From: Sporobacter sp963677825
Lineage (GTDB): Bacteria > Bacillota > Clostridia > Oscillospirales > Oscillospiraceae
NCBI GenBank assembly: GCA_963677825.2
Contig: CAXXEF010000001.1
Span: 124,001 to 188,000, forward strand
Direction of reading: 5' to 3'
DNA length: 64,000 nt
The notes under the pieces are model-generated. The model had not been told where the DNA came from, searched no databases, and worked only from the letters and a program-made list of their open reading frames with translations. Positions 25,478-33,215 of this stretch are shown here, piece after piece. The translations under genes and the position numbers were made by a program. How positions within the stretch are numbered: position 1 is the stretch's first letter; every line of letters begins with the position of its first letter.

Positions 25478-25957
25478 ATGACAGTAACAGAAAAAGTGGC
25501 ATATCTGAAAGGACTTGCCGACGGGCTGTCGCTCGACAAGGAAACAAAGGAAGGCAAGCTCATATCGGTGATTATCGATACGCTTGAGGATATCGCTCTG
25601 GAAATCGAAGACCTCAGTGAAAGCACGGTCAGCATCGGCGACGAGATCGACGCCATTACAGAGGATTTAGCCGACGTCGAAAGTGTGCTGTTTGGCATCG
25701 ACGACGAGGATGACGACGACGAATCGTGCTGCTGCGGTTCTGATGAAGACGACGACTGCTGCTGCTCCGATGACGATCCTTGCTGCTGCGGCGAGGATGA
25801 CGAGTACGCATATGAGGTCACCTGCCCGTCGTGCGGCGAGGACATTATCATCGAAGAGTCCGACCTTGAACGCGGCGAGGTCGTCTGCCCAAAATGCTCA
25901 GAAAAGCTGGAGTTTGAATTCGACGAAGACGACGAAGACAGCGAAGACGATAAATAA
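25478..25957 (+). CDS. CD1247-like protein: helical N-terminus, acidic Cys-triplet region, zinc ribbon
   Basis: 159 residues. The N-terminal 65 residues (VAYLKGLADGLSLDKETKEG...) resemble the CD1247 N-terminal domain of Clostridia and are helical and acidic. Residues about 76-110 are almost only Asp, Glu, Ser and Cys, with three CCC triplets (SCCCG, DCCCS, PCCCG). A two-knuckle zinc ribbon follows (CPSCGED...CPKCSEK) and the protein ends in an Asp/Glu tail. Function is unknown. The triplets invite metal binding (inference). GGAGGG precedes the ATG. It is downstream of efp and ends at a good terminator. Confidence 0.85.
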   Translation: MTVTEKVAYLKGLADGLSLDKETKEGKLISVIIDTLEDIALEIEDLSESTVSIGDEIDAITEDLADVESVLFGIDDEDDDDESCCCGSDEDDDCCCSDDDPCCCGEDDEYAYEVTCPSCGEDIIIEESDLERGEVVCPKCSEKLEFEFDEDDEDSEDDK

Positions 25958-25970
25958 TACTAACGTAAAT

Positions 25971-26003
25971 AAAACGCCTCCGGCTGATGTCGGAGGCGTT
26001 TTG
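25971..26003 (+). terminator. Intrinsic terminator after the CD1247-like gene
   Basis: AAAACGCCTCCG (25971-25982) pairs with CGGAGGCGTTTT (25991-26002). The T tract is the end of the 3' arm. Confidence 0.85.
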
Positions 26004-26056
26004 GTTGCTTGTGCGATAAAGTAGCCGCTTATAGAGATGGATGTTTGTTAAAAATA

Positions 26057-26086
26057 TTGACAAATCACGTCATTTAGATGTATTTT
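26057..26086 (+). promoter_or_regulatory. Candidate promoter for the P-type ATPase homologue
   Basis: TTGACA (26057-26062), an 18-base gap and TATTTT (26081-26086), about 115 bases before the GTG start. The gap 26004-26202 holds nothing else I recognise. Confidence 0.5.
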
Positions 26087-26202
26087 ATATGTAAAGTTGA
26101 ATAATAGTTCAGTTGTTTTCGCCATTCAACGGCGGCAGATCGGATAATCAGGGATACGGTGCCGAGATCAAGCCGGTACCCGCGCAGAATTGAGGAGTTC
26201 GA

Positions 26203-28149
26203 GTGAATAACGACGTACGGAAGACAAATAATCCGCTGATCATGACGCAGGAAATCGTATTGATGGCCTGCATTGTTGTATCGGCGGCTTTTTTAGTACT
26301 CGGACTGCTGCTCAAATTGCCGGTACAAGTGAAAACCTTTATGTTTTCTGCCTGTGTGCTGCTGCTGATTTATGATATTGTCTTTGATTCGGTGATGAAA
26401 CTGCTCAATGAATTGTATTTTGACGAGAATCTTCTGATCGTTGTCGCAGCGATCGGCATGATCTTGCTGGGTAACGCCGCACAGGCGGCGGCGGCGGTCC
26501 TTGTTTTTAAAACCGGTACGGTGATCAACCAGCGTATCGCGCTGAGCGCGTCCAACGCTGCGGAAAGTATTTTTGATATCCGGCCTGAAATCGTAAACGC
26601 CGTGGTTAACGGCGCCATCGTCCGTACAGCGGCAGGCAAGATTCAAGTCGGTGACGTTGTCTCGGTGTCGCCGGGCGATTATATCCCCTTTGACGGTATC
26701 GTGACAGCCGGAACGTCGTCCATTGACATATCGGCGCTGACCGGTGAGCGGATGACGCGGCGTGCCGCCGTCGATGATATTGTCTTATCGGGCGGGCTCA
26801 ATCTTGATGCCGCGCTTAATATCCGTGTGACCGCCGATTTTGACGAATCGACGGTGTCACGCGTGACGGGGCTTGTGAATGCGGCCGCAAACCGCCGTTC
26901 GCATCAGGAAAAAACCTTTGGCAGTATCGCGCGCCTATTCATGCCGGCCGCGGCGGCAGTCGCCGTGATCGTCGGGCTGGCGGTGCCGTTCGTCGCCGGG
27001 CTGCCGTATAGCGTTTGGCTTGCGCGTGCGTTCGGCGTGCTGTTTGTGTCAAGCCTAAGCGCCACGGCACTGTCGATTCCGTTAACCTATTTCAACGCCG
27101 GCGCCGGTGCGATCAACAAAGGCCTTTTATTTAAGGGTGCGGACGTGTTTGACACATTGGCACGAACGACATCCGTCGTGTTCGGAAAGACCGGCATTCT
27201 CACAAACGCGCGCTATCAGGTAACAGACATCACAGCGCACGGCTTGTCCCATGAGCGGCTGCTGATTCTGGCGTCGTACGCGGAGTATCATTCAGCGCAT
27301 CCGATGGCACGCGCGATCGTGCGCGAGGCGCAGATCCTGCCGGACGAGATGAAGATCGACGATTTCAGAGAATTCCCAGGGAAGGGTACGCAGGTCGATA
27401 TCGGCAAGCTGACCGTTTCAGCCGGGAACCTTTTATTCATGACGGAGCTCGGTATCACGCCGGACATCTCACAGTCAGACGCCAGCGTCGTCTATATCGC
27501 GGTCAACGGCAACTATGCCGGACGCATCCTGCTCAGTGACGATTTGCGCACCGACGCGAAGAAAGCCGTCCGTGACCTTGCTGCCATCGGCATCGACCGG
27601 ATCGCACTGTTTACGGGCGACAAGAAACAAGCTGCCGAGGACATCTGCACGCAATTGAACATCCGCGAATTCTACGCGGAGTGCCAGCCGGAGGAAAAAG
27701 TCTCGCGGCTAAAGGGGCTGCACGATATGCAGCTGAGCGGCGACAAGCTCGTTTTCGTCGGCGACGGTACGCAGGATGTACCGGCCCTAATGATGGCCGA
27801 CGCCGGCATCATACTCGGCGGACTCGGGGCGAAAAACGCCGCCGACGCGGCCGATCTAGTTGTGATGACAGACAAGCCGTCAAAGGTCGCAGAGGCGATC
27901 GTGCTCGCGCGGCAGACGAGCGATATTGTCCGTCAGAACATCCTGATAACCGTCGGGTTTAAGGCTGTTATATTGATTTTACTTCTGACGGGGCTTATCC
28001 CGGTTTGGGCCGCCGTTCTCATCGATGTCGCAACGACAACAGCGGCGGTCGTCAACGCGCTGCGCGCTTTTGGGTCGGAGCGGTTTGAGAAGCTGCGGCG
28101 GCTGCTTCAGTCGAAGCCGGGCGACGAGCCACATACTCGGGAAAACTAA
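26203..28149 (+). CDS. P-type ATPase homologue (P1B-like) lacking the phosphorylated aspartate
   Basis: 648 residues, GTG start after GAGGAG. The layout is that of a P1B metal ATPase: membrane segments (about 18-110), actuator domain, more membrane segments (about 248-300), P/N domains, two final segments. Retained are GDxxxxxPGDxIPxDG near 150, the His-Pro of AHPMARAIV, TGD and GDGTQD (521-525 region). Lost are the catalytic Asp of DKTGT (GKTGI, Gly328), the membrane CPC (SLS, 284-286) and the Ser of TGES (TGER, Arg183). No N-terminal HMA domain is present. It therefore cannot form the usual phosphoenzyme. The frame is open throughout, so it is not a simple pseudogene. It may be a regulatory or binding pseudoenzyme. 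Confidence 0.85.
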   Translation: MNNDVRKTNNPLIMTQEIVLMACIVVSAAFLVLGLLLKLPVQVKTFMFSACVLLLIYDIVFDSVMKLLNELYFDENLLIVVAAIGMILLGNAAQAAAAVLVFKTGTVINQRIALSASNAAESIFDIRPEIVNAVVNGAIVRTAAGKIQVGDVVSVSPGDYIPFDGIVTAGTSSIDISALTGERMTRRAAVDDIVLSGGLNLDAALNIRVTADFDESTVSRVTGLVNAAANRRSHQEKTFGSIARLFMPAAAAVAVIVGLAVPFVAGLPYSVWLARAFGVLFVSSLSATALSIPLTYFNAGAGAINKGLLFKGADVFDTLARTTSVVFGKTGILTNARYQVTDITAHGLSHERLLILASYAEYHSAHPMARAIVREAQILPDEMKIDDFREFPGKGTQVDIGKLTVSAGNLLFMTELGITPDISQSDASVVYIAVNGNYAGRILLSDDLRTDAKKAVRDLAAIGIDRIALFTGDKKQAAEDICTQLNIREFYAECQPEEKVSRLKGLHDMQLSGDKLVFVGDGTQDVPALMMADAGIILGGLGAKNAADAADLVVMTDKPSKVAEAIVLARQTSDIVRQNILITVGFKAVILILLLTGLIPVWAAVLIDVATTTAAVVNALRAFGSERFEKLRRLLQSKPGDEPHTREN

Positions 28150-28164
28150 AATGATGATATAATT

Positions 28165-28186
28165 GAGGCGGCCATACGGCCGCCTC
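28165..28186. terminator. Bidirectional hairpin between convergent genes
   Basis: GAGGCGGCC (28165-28173) pairs with GGCCGCCTC (28178-28186) around ATAC. T-rich but interrupted sequence flanks it on both strands, so it may end both the ATPase homologue and the small minus-strand gene. Confidence 0.65.
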
Positions 28187-28200
28187 AAAACTTATTTAAA

Positions 28201-28314
28201 TTATTTTGCGTTGGCACTTTGCTGGCGTTGCCCCTGGTCCGGATTGGGGTTTTTAGTTTGCTCCTGGCGTTGGCTGTCTGAGTTCTGCTGGCGGTTTTTA
28301 CGCTTATTAGACAT
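28201..28314 (-). CDS. 37-residue hydrophilic Asn/Gln/Lys-rich protein
   Basis: An ATG at 28314 lies 6 bases after a perfect AAAGGAGGT (28329-28321, minus strand) and opens 37 codons to TAA at 28201. The peptide begins MSNKRKNRQQNSDSQRQEQ and ends in QQSANAK; it has no hydrophobic stretch, Cys, Trp, Tyr, Phe or Leu. The composition resembles minor small acid-soluble spore proteins, but I cannot match it to a named family. The very strong ribosome-binding site and the following hairpin argue that it is real. Confidence 0.65.
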   Translation of the reverse strand: MSNKRKNRQQNSDSQRQEQTKNPNPDQGQRQQSANAK

Positions 28315-28445
28315 AAGCTCACCTCCTTTGATAGCAATTAATGGTATTCTGCTCAGCTTATGACCTGCATATACCTGCAATCAAATGAAATTTGTACATT
28401 AAGAAGATCAGGGGCGTCAAGATGATCGGCGCGAAGCATGCAGTC

Positions 28446-28474
28446 TTGAATCGCGGCACAGGATATGTTAAAAT
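28446..28474 (+). promoter_or_regulatory. Promoter for yebC
   Basis: TTGAAT (28446-28451), 17 bases, TAAAAT (28469-28474), 60 bases before the yebC start. Confidence 0.65.
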
Positions 28475-28533
28475 CTCACGGAAGAGATGCTGGTCAACCA
28501 GCAGGAAAAACAGCATTGACGGAGGAATTAACG

Positions 28534-29268
28534 ATGTCGGGTCATTCCAAATGGCATAACATACAGCGCACAAAGGGTGCAGCAGACGCGAAACGCGCTA
28601 AAACATTCACCAAAATCGCCCGCGAGATGATCGTGGCTGTTAAAGAGGGCGGCAGCGGCGATCCGGGCAATAATGCACGACTCGCGACCGTCATTGCCAA
28701 GGCGAAGGCGGCCAATATGCCCAACGACAACATTAAGCGCACAATCGACAAGGCGCTCGGCGCCGGTAACGCAGACAATTACGAAAGCGTGACGTATGAA
28801 GGCTACGGGCCGGCTGGCGTTGCCGTCATCGTCGAGGCGATGACAGACAACCGCAACAGGACGGCGTCGGAAGTACGTCACAACTTTGATAAATACGGCG
28901 GCAACATGGGCGCGACGGGCTGCGTGTCCTGGTCGTTCGACCGTAAAGCCGTCATCATCATCGACAACGAGGACGGCGACCTGGACGAAGAAGCCGTCCT
29001 GTCCGATGCGCTTGACGCCGGCGCCGACGACTTTGTAACCAGCGAGAACGTCTTTGAGGTCTATGCCGCACCGGAGGATTTCAGCGCCGTCAACGACGCA
29101 CTGGAGGCCAAGGGATATACGTTCTTGTCGGCGCAGGTCGAAATGGTGCCGCAAAATTACATCAAGCTTACCGACCCTGACGACGTTAAGAACATGGACA
29201 AGATGCTCGAACTTATGGAAGACAACGACGACGTGCAAAACGTCTGGCACAACTGGGAGCAGGAGTAA
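28534..29268 (+). CDS. yebC: YebC/PmpR family protein (TACO1-type)
   Basis: 244 residues from ATG 28534, with GGAGGA 7 bases upstream. MSGHSKWHNIQRTKGAADAK is the invariant family N-terminus, and KAKAANMPNDNIKRTIDKA follows at about 50. YebC proteins were described as transcription regulators; more recent work ties the family to translation of difficult sequences such as polyproline. The acidic C-terminus DNDDVQNVWHNWE is typical. It is monocistronic and ends at a hairpin shared with the next, convergent gene. Confidence 0.95.
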   Translation: MSGHSKWHNIQRTKGAADAKRAKTFTKIAREMIVAVKEGGSGDPGNNARLATVIAKAKAANMPNDNIKRTIDKALGAGNADNYESVTYEGYGPAGVAVIVEAMTDNRNRTASEVRHNFDKYGGNMGATGCVSWSFDRKAVIIIDNEDGDLDEEAVLSDALDAGADDFVTSENVFEVYAAPEDFSAVNDALEAKGYTFLSAQVEMVPQNYIKLTDPDDVKNMDKMLELMEDNDDVQNVWHNWEQE

Positions 29269-29300
29269 CGCCGCGGGCGGTCTTAGACGATACAACAAAA

Positions 29301-29330
29301 GACGGAACGGTCAAACGACCGTTCCGTCTT
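29301..29330. terminator. Bidirectional terminator between yebC and the stalk-domain gene
   Basis: GACGGAACGGTC (29301-29312) pairs perfectly with GACCGTTCCGTC (29317-29328). The minus-strand side continues TTTTGTTGT, a better T tract than the plus side. Confidence 0.8.
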
Positions 29331-29354
29331 GCTGTAATTGCTGATTGTAAGCCG

Positions 29355-30335
29355 TTATTCTGCAGGTGGTGTTTCTGCAGGTGGTGTTTCAGCAGGTGGA
29401 TCTTCAGCAGGCGGATCTTCCGCGGGAGGTTCTTCGGCAGCAGGTTCCTCCGCAGCGGAATCTTCGGCGGCGGGATCTTCAGCGGCAGGATCTTCAGCGG
29501 CAGGATCTTCGGCGTCTGGATCATCGATGTCGATGAGTTGATTCTCGCCGTCCCAGTTGACGATGAACTCAAGCGTCTCAGCCATAAAGCGCAGCGGCAA
29601 ATACGTTCTGCCGTTGGTGATCTCGGCTGGCAGGGTGATCTCGACCGGCTCACCGTTGACGTAGACGGTTGTGCCGCCGGCTGTGAATTCGACGGTAATG
29701 TCGTCTTTAACGATCGAAACCGTCTGCGTTTCGGCGTCCCACGAGACTTCTGCACCGAGAATTTCTGACACGGCGCGCAGCGGAACCATTGTCACACCGC
29801 CCTTAATGTACGGCGGTGCGTCAAACTTAATGAGATTGTTGTTGACGGTTACAGAGCCGGCCTGAAGCATGAACGCATCGGCATACATCTGCGCGATAAC
29901 ATCGGCGGCGCTGTCATACTGGGCGAGCTCCTCATCGGTGTACAGCGTTTTGACGATCATAAAGCGCTCGTTAATCGTCTGCTTAATCTGGTCTTTGATT
30001 GCGTCGCACTCTTCCTGAAGCGCGGCAATGCTCTCCAGCAGCGCCTCGGCGCTGACGGTGTCGCCGGCTTCAATCAGCGCGTCGTACTCTTCCTGGAGCT
30101 TTTCAATTTCCTGCATCAGTGCGGATTTCTGCTGCTGCAGGTCCTTCTTCTGATCGTTGAGCTCGCGTAAAAATGCTTTCTGCTCGTCTGATTTCTTGCC
30201 TTTGTTTTCCTTGTCGGCATTGCTGGAATTTTCGCTGCCTCTACCGTTGTTGCCGTTATTCACGGCGACGGCGGAGGAGAACGTGAACGACAGCGACAGG
30301 ATCAGTGCCAGGGTAATTGCGATTGCTTTTTTCAT
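29355..30335 (-). CDS. Secreted coiled-coil protein with copper-amine-oxidase-like stalk domain
   Basis: 326 residues from ATG 30335, after AAAGGAAGG. A Sec signal peptide (AIAITLALILSLSFTFSSAVA, cleavage near residue 25) is followed by an Asn/Gly/Lys linker, a Glu/Gln-rich coiled coil (about 50-125), and a copper-amine-oxidase N1 (stalk) domain (about 155-270) with MVPLRAVSEILGAEVSWD and YLPLRFMAETL. The tail is a run of PAED/PAEE/PAET repeats to the stop, with no LPXTG signal, so it may be released or bound to the wall by charge. Such domains occur in clostridial surface proteins. A c-di-GMP-I riboswitch and terminator lie upstream, pointing to a role in sessile or matrix life (inference). 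Confidence 0.88.
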   Translation of the reverse strand: MKKAIAITLALILSLSFTFSSAVAVNNGNNGRGSENSSNADKENKGKKSDEQKAFLRELNDQKKDLQQQKSALMQEIEKLQEEYDALIEAGDTVSAEALLESIAALQEECDAIKDQIKQTINERFMIVKTLYTDEELAQYDSAADVIAQMYADAFMLQAGSVTVNNNLIKFDAPPYIKGGVTMVPLRAVSEILGAEVSWDAETQTVSIVKDDITVEFTAGGTTVYVNGEPVEITLPAEITNGRTYLPLRFMAETLEFIVNWDGENQLIDIDDPDAEDPAAEDPAAEDPAAEDSAAEEPAAEEPPAEDPPAEDPPAETPPAETPPAE

Positions 30336-30356
30336 TGCAGACCTTCCTTTCTTCCT

Positions 30357-30389
30357 AAAACAAAAACTGCGTACCGAATCGGTACACAG
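30357..30389 (-). terminator. Riboswitch-controlled terminator upstream of the stalk-domain gene
   Basis: On the minus strand CTGTGTACCGA (30389-30379) pairs with TCGGTACGCAG (30377-30367, one mismatch), then TTTTTGTTTT. It lies between aptamer and start codon. Upstream GCGCAG could pair with CTGTGT as a competing stem, but the link to the aptamer is not resolved by eye. Confidence 0.8.
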
Positions 30390-30404
30390 CTGAAAGTCTG
30401 CGCC

Positions 30405-30488
30405 CTCTTCGGCAACCCGGCGACCATAGCATTTATGCCGTAGGCCCGTAGCTTTGCGTCCCTGCCTTTCGACAGGTTTGCCTTTATC
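30405..30488 (-). promoter_or_regulatory. Cyclic-di-GMP-I (GEMM-I) riboswitch aptamer
   Basis: Minus strand: GGCAAACC (30482-30475), stem with GAAA loop, GGGACGCAAAGCTACGGGCC starting near 30462, a second arm, and CCGGGTTGCC ending near 30411. The P1 strands GGCAA and TTGCC pair perfectly. The base before CAAACC is G, as in c-di-GMP-selective members. It is the second such element in the window, about 10 kb from the first. Confidence 0.94.
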
Positions 30489-30500
30489 GGTGACAGGACT

Positions 30501-30529
30501 ATTGTAGTTAAAAAAAGCTGATTTGTCAA
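30501..30529 (-). promoter_or_regulatory. Sigma-A promoter driving the riboswitch-stalk-domain unit
   Basis: Minus strand TTGACA (30529-30524), 17 bases, TACAAT (30506-30501). The start point would be near 30494, just before the aptamer. Confidence 0.88.
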
Positions 30530-30592
30530 TGCATTTCAGTTGGTTATGCCCTCCGGCCGCCTTGAGACCGGTGTGAAATACCAATAAAAAGA

Positions 30593-30622
30593 AAAACCGC
30601 CTTGAAAGAGGCGGTTTTTTTA
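30593..30622. terminator. Terminator after the DUF169 gene
   Basis: AAAACCGCCT (30593-30602) pairs with AGGCGGTTTT (30609-30618). T-runs exist on both strands; on the minus strand it ends the DUF169 transcript. Confidence 0.85.
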
Positions 30623-30632
30623 TTACAAGACT

Positions 30633-31454
30633 TTAGTGCGACCAAATTTCCCCGTCGTCAAGTCCCCATTTTTTTGCGAGGACGCTGTAGAACTCCGCGC
30701 GCGGGTAGTCAAGATTCATGTCGTATTTCAAGTTGCGGTAACCAAAGCGCTTGGCTTCCAAACTTTTAATGCCGGCCATCAGATCCTCAAGCTTGTCGCC
30801 GCGGACGGAGAAGATGATCTCGTCCTCGTCAACGAGGCTGCGCTCGTACTCGCCGGGGTCGGGTACGGCGATGTTGTACGGCTTGCCGTTGAGCAGCGGT
30901 ATCGTGGCGTAGCAGCAGGAAACGATCGTGTCGGGCATGACTTCAAACACGTCGCCGTCCTGATACTTGCTGCCCATGATGAGCGTGCGCATCTGACTGA
31001 TCCGGCAGTATGTAATAACGACGTCGGGGATGAAGTTACACGTATCGAGCGGTGCGACGGAATAGCCGATCGGTGGCTTATCGTATTGCTCGACGTTGAG
31101 CCACGGATATTTCTCTTTAAAGAACTTTAAGCTTTTCTGACCGTCGCGCATGAAGAGCATCGGGCCGACGTAATTGGTATCCTCCTCGTCGATGGGGCAG
31201 AACTTGAAGCACATATTCGGCCAGACGCACCAGTTGTCCTCTTTGAACAGCGTGAGCGACTTGCGGTCACGGCGCGCCATCGCCAGCGCCTGGCACATGG
31301 CCGGGTGCTTGCCCGTGTCGCGCAGGGGAACAGTTGAGCCTTCCGGGATTTCGTCTTCGCTGAAAATAAGCTTAAAGGCGATGGGCGGGAATCGCAGCAT
31401 CAGCAGATCCATCAGATCACTGCCGGCCTGATTGAATTCGGCGACGGTATTCAT
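30633..31454 (-). CDS. DUF169 family protein
   Basis: 273 residues. N-terminal FPPIAFKLIFSEDEIPEG, then several conserved Cys positions (MCQALAMARR, WCVWPNMCFKFCP, DTCNFIPDVV, SCCYATIPLLNGKP). This matches DUF169, a family seen mainly in anaerobes and archaea with unknown function; the conserved cysteines suggest metal or redox chemistry (inference). No membrane segment. GGGAGGATTTACTT precedes the ATG. It lies 132 bases downstream of the RluA-type gene on the same strand. Confidence 0.85.
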   Translation of the reverse strand: MNTVAEFNQAGSDLMDLLMLRFPPIAFKLIFSEDEIPEGSTVPLRDTGKHPAMCQALAMARRDRKSLTLFKEDNWCVWPNMCFKFCPIDEEDTNYVGPMLFMRDGQKSLKFFKEKYPWLNVEQYDKPPIGYSVAPLDTCNFIPDVVITYCRISQMRTLIMGSKYQDGDVFEVMPDTIVSCCYATIPLLNGKPYNIAVPDPGEYERSLVDEDEIIFSVRGDKLEDLMAGIKSLEAKRFGYRNLKYDMNLDYPRAEFYSVLAKKWGLDDGEIWSH

Positions 31455-31509
31455 AAGTAAATCCTCCCTAAATAGTGGTCATATGCTACATATTGTTACA
31501 CAGGATGAA

Positions 31510-31530
31510 GCCGCGGTCAAGTGCCGCGGC
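31510..31530. other. Inverted repeat between the RluA-type gene and the DUF169 gene
   Basis: GCCGCGG (31510-31516) and CCGCGGC (31524-31530) can form a hairpin about 60 bases beyond the RluA-type stop codon. On the minus strand it lacks a T tract; on the plus strand ATTTTTAT follows but no plus gene precedes. It may be a weak terminator or a transcript-stabilising structure. Confidence 0.4.
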
Positions 31531-31586
31531 GGATTTTTATATCGGGGAGCAATACCGTTTTGCGACGGATAAACGCAAAGCCGTGT

Positions 31587-32576
31587 TTAAAAGCGTTCCC
31601 GGCGTATCGCGCCGGCGTCCAGATCAAAATATTCCTCGGCAAACGGCACATTTTTAACGTGGAACGAGCGGCCGCCAAGGTATTCGAGCACACCGGCTGG
31701 CGTCTTGAAGTCGAATACGAGCCGCCAGGAGCACAGCGCCTGACCTGTTTCGCCGTACGGCTTGTTGAGCTTCTCGCGCCCGTACTTGCCGTCGCCGAGC
31801 AGGGGATGGCCGGCGTGCGCGAGTTGCGCGCGGATCTGATGCGTCCGTCCGGTGATGAGGCGGCACTCCACGAGCGCGAGCCGATCTTTGACGGCGAGCG
31901 TTTTGTATTCCGTCACGGCTGTTTTCGACCCGGGTACGCTCTTGTCCGATACGAACACCTGATTTTTCACAGCGTCCTTGAACAGATACCCCTCGAGCCG
32001 TCCCGTCTTTGGCTTCGGCGCGCCGTGCACGACGGCGAGATAGTATTTTTCCACCTCGCGGTTCTTGATCTTCTCGTTCATGACGCGCAGCGCCTCGGCA
32101 TTTTTTGCGGCGATGACAATGCCAGACGTATTGCGGTCGATGCGGTTGCACAGGGCGGGGGAGAAGGCGTTTTCATGACGCGGGCGCCATTCGCCCTTGG
32201 CATATAAGTAGGCCTGGATGTGCGCGATAAGCGTGTTGTACGACCACGCGCCGTCGCTGTGGCAGAGCATCCCGGCTTGCTTGTTGACGAGCAGGATGTT
32301 CTCGTCTTCGTAGACGATGTCGAGGCTGGGGGCGGTGATTTTAAGGTAGGCGTTATCCTCGGACGGCGGCTCGAAAAACTCGTCGTTGACGTACATCTGG
32401 ATGACGTCGCCGGACGTGAGCTTTGTGTCACGCCTCGCGCCCTTGCCGTTGAGCTTGATGCGCTTAAGCCGGATGTATTTCTGCGCGAGCGACGCCGGTA
32501 ACAACGGCACGGCTTTCGACACGAACCGGTCGAGCCGTTGCCCCGCGTCGTTTTGTTTGATGGTGAATTCTTTCAC
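31587..32576 (-). CDS. RluA-family 23S rRNA pseudouridine synthase
   Basis: 329 residues, GTG start with AAAGGCGG upstream. An N-terminal S4 RNA-binding domain (about 12-75) precedes the pseudouridine synthase domain. The catalytic Asp lies in LCNRIDRNTSGIVIAAK near residue 147, the family HRLDxxTSG motif with Asn in place of His. GRTHQIRAQLAHAGHPLLGD near 240 is the second signature. It is closest in layout to RluC/RluD; the target uridines cannot be assigned from sequence. Confidence 0.92.
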   Translation of the reverse strand: MKEFTIKQNDAGQRLDRFVSKAVPLLPASLAQKYIRLKRIKLNGKGARRDTKLTSGDVIQMYVNDEFFEPPSEDNAYLKITAPSLDIVYEDENILLVNKQAGMLCHSDGAWSYNTLIAHIQAYLYAKGEWRPRHENAFSPALCNRIDRNTSGIVIAAKNAEALRVMNEKIKNREVEKYYLAVVHGAPKPKTGRLEGYLFKDAVKNQVFVSDKSVPGSKTAVTEYKTLAVKDRLALVECRLITGRTHQIRAQLAHAGHPLLGDGKYGREKLNKPYGETGQALCSWRLVFDFKTPAGVLEYLGGRSFHVKNVPFAEEYFDLDAGAIRRERF

Positions 32577-32619
32577 GGTTGTACCGCCTTTGGTGTTGAA
32601 TAATAGAGATTAGGTGAGT

Positions 32620-33102
32620 TTAGCCAGTGGCCGAATCAAGAAAAGCCTGTGAGTAAGTTCTGTAATTCAACAGTTTCAGCAGGTTCATCGTGGCTTCGTC
32701 TTTGTCAACAAATTGATAATCCATCTGATTATTCACAGATATATATCCAGCGTTACCCAATTCGATTATCAAACTGCTTTGATCGGTAATCACGATAACA
32801 CTGGCAAGCAGATCACCACCGGGAACCGCACGGTTACCTAACCGCGGCAGCATACGCCGGACTTCCAGCGTGCTGAGGTAGTCAAGGAAGGCTTCCTTCT
32901 TGTCCCCTTCGAGTTCAATATTTTTCGTATCAAAGTTGCTGACGGAGCTAGGGTCGAACAGAAAGAGTATCGCGTTAACGCGGGCGTTTTCAATACTATT
33001 TTCGCTTAGTTCCAGCGATAACGGTCGAGGCAGGAAGTAGACCACGCAGCAAACCAGCACAACGAAGGTGGCCGCGAGGGTGATGATTGCCTTTTTACTC
33101 AT
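32620..33102 (-). CDS. Uncharacterised exported or membrane-anchored protein
   Basis: 160 residues from ATG 33102, after AAAGGAGA. One N-terminal hydrophobic segment (AIITLAATFVVLVCCVVYFL, about 4-23) acts as signal anchor or signal peptide; there is a CC pair in it but no clean lipobox. The rest is a soluble domain of about 135 residues. I do not recognise the family. It is followed on the same strand by the RluA-type gene after 43 bases and is divergent from yceD. Confidence 0.6.
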   Translation of the reverse strand: MSKKAIITLAATFVVLVCCVVYFLPRPLSLELSENSIENARVNAILFLFDPSSVSNFDTKNIELEGDKKEAFLDYLSTLEVRRMLPRLGNRAVPGGDLLASVIVITDQSSLIIELGNAGYISVNNQMDYQFVDKDEATMNLLKLLNYRTYSQAFLDSATG

Positions 33103-33215
33103 AAACAATCTCCTTTGTGATAGTTTGCTTGGGCGTTTTATTACCAGTGAAATCAAACAGTGAAATGCCTGGCAATCCCAAGGCCGCCGATATGATTATA
33201 TCATTTAAAAAACGT

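Noticed and set aside
29338..29541. Plus-strand Ser/Gly/Ala repeat frame opposite the stalk-domain gene
   Set aside because: It is the antisense reading of the PAE-repeat tail; low complexity and no ribosome-binding site.
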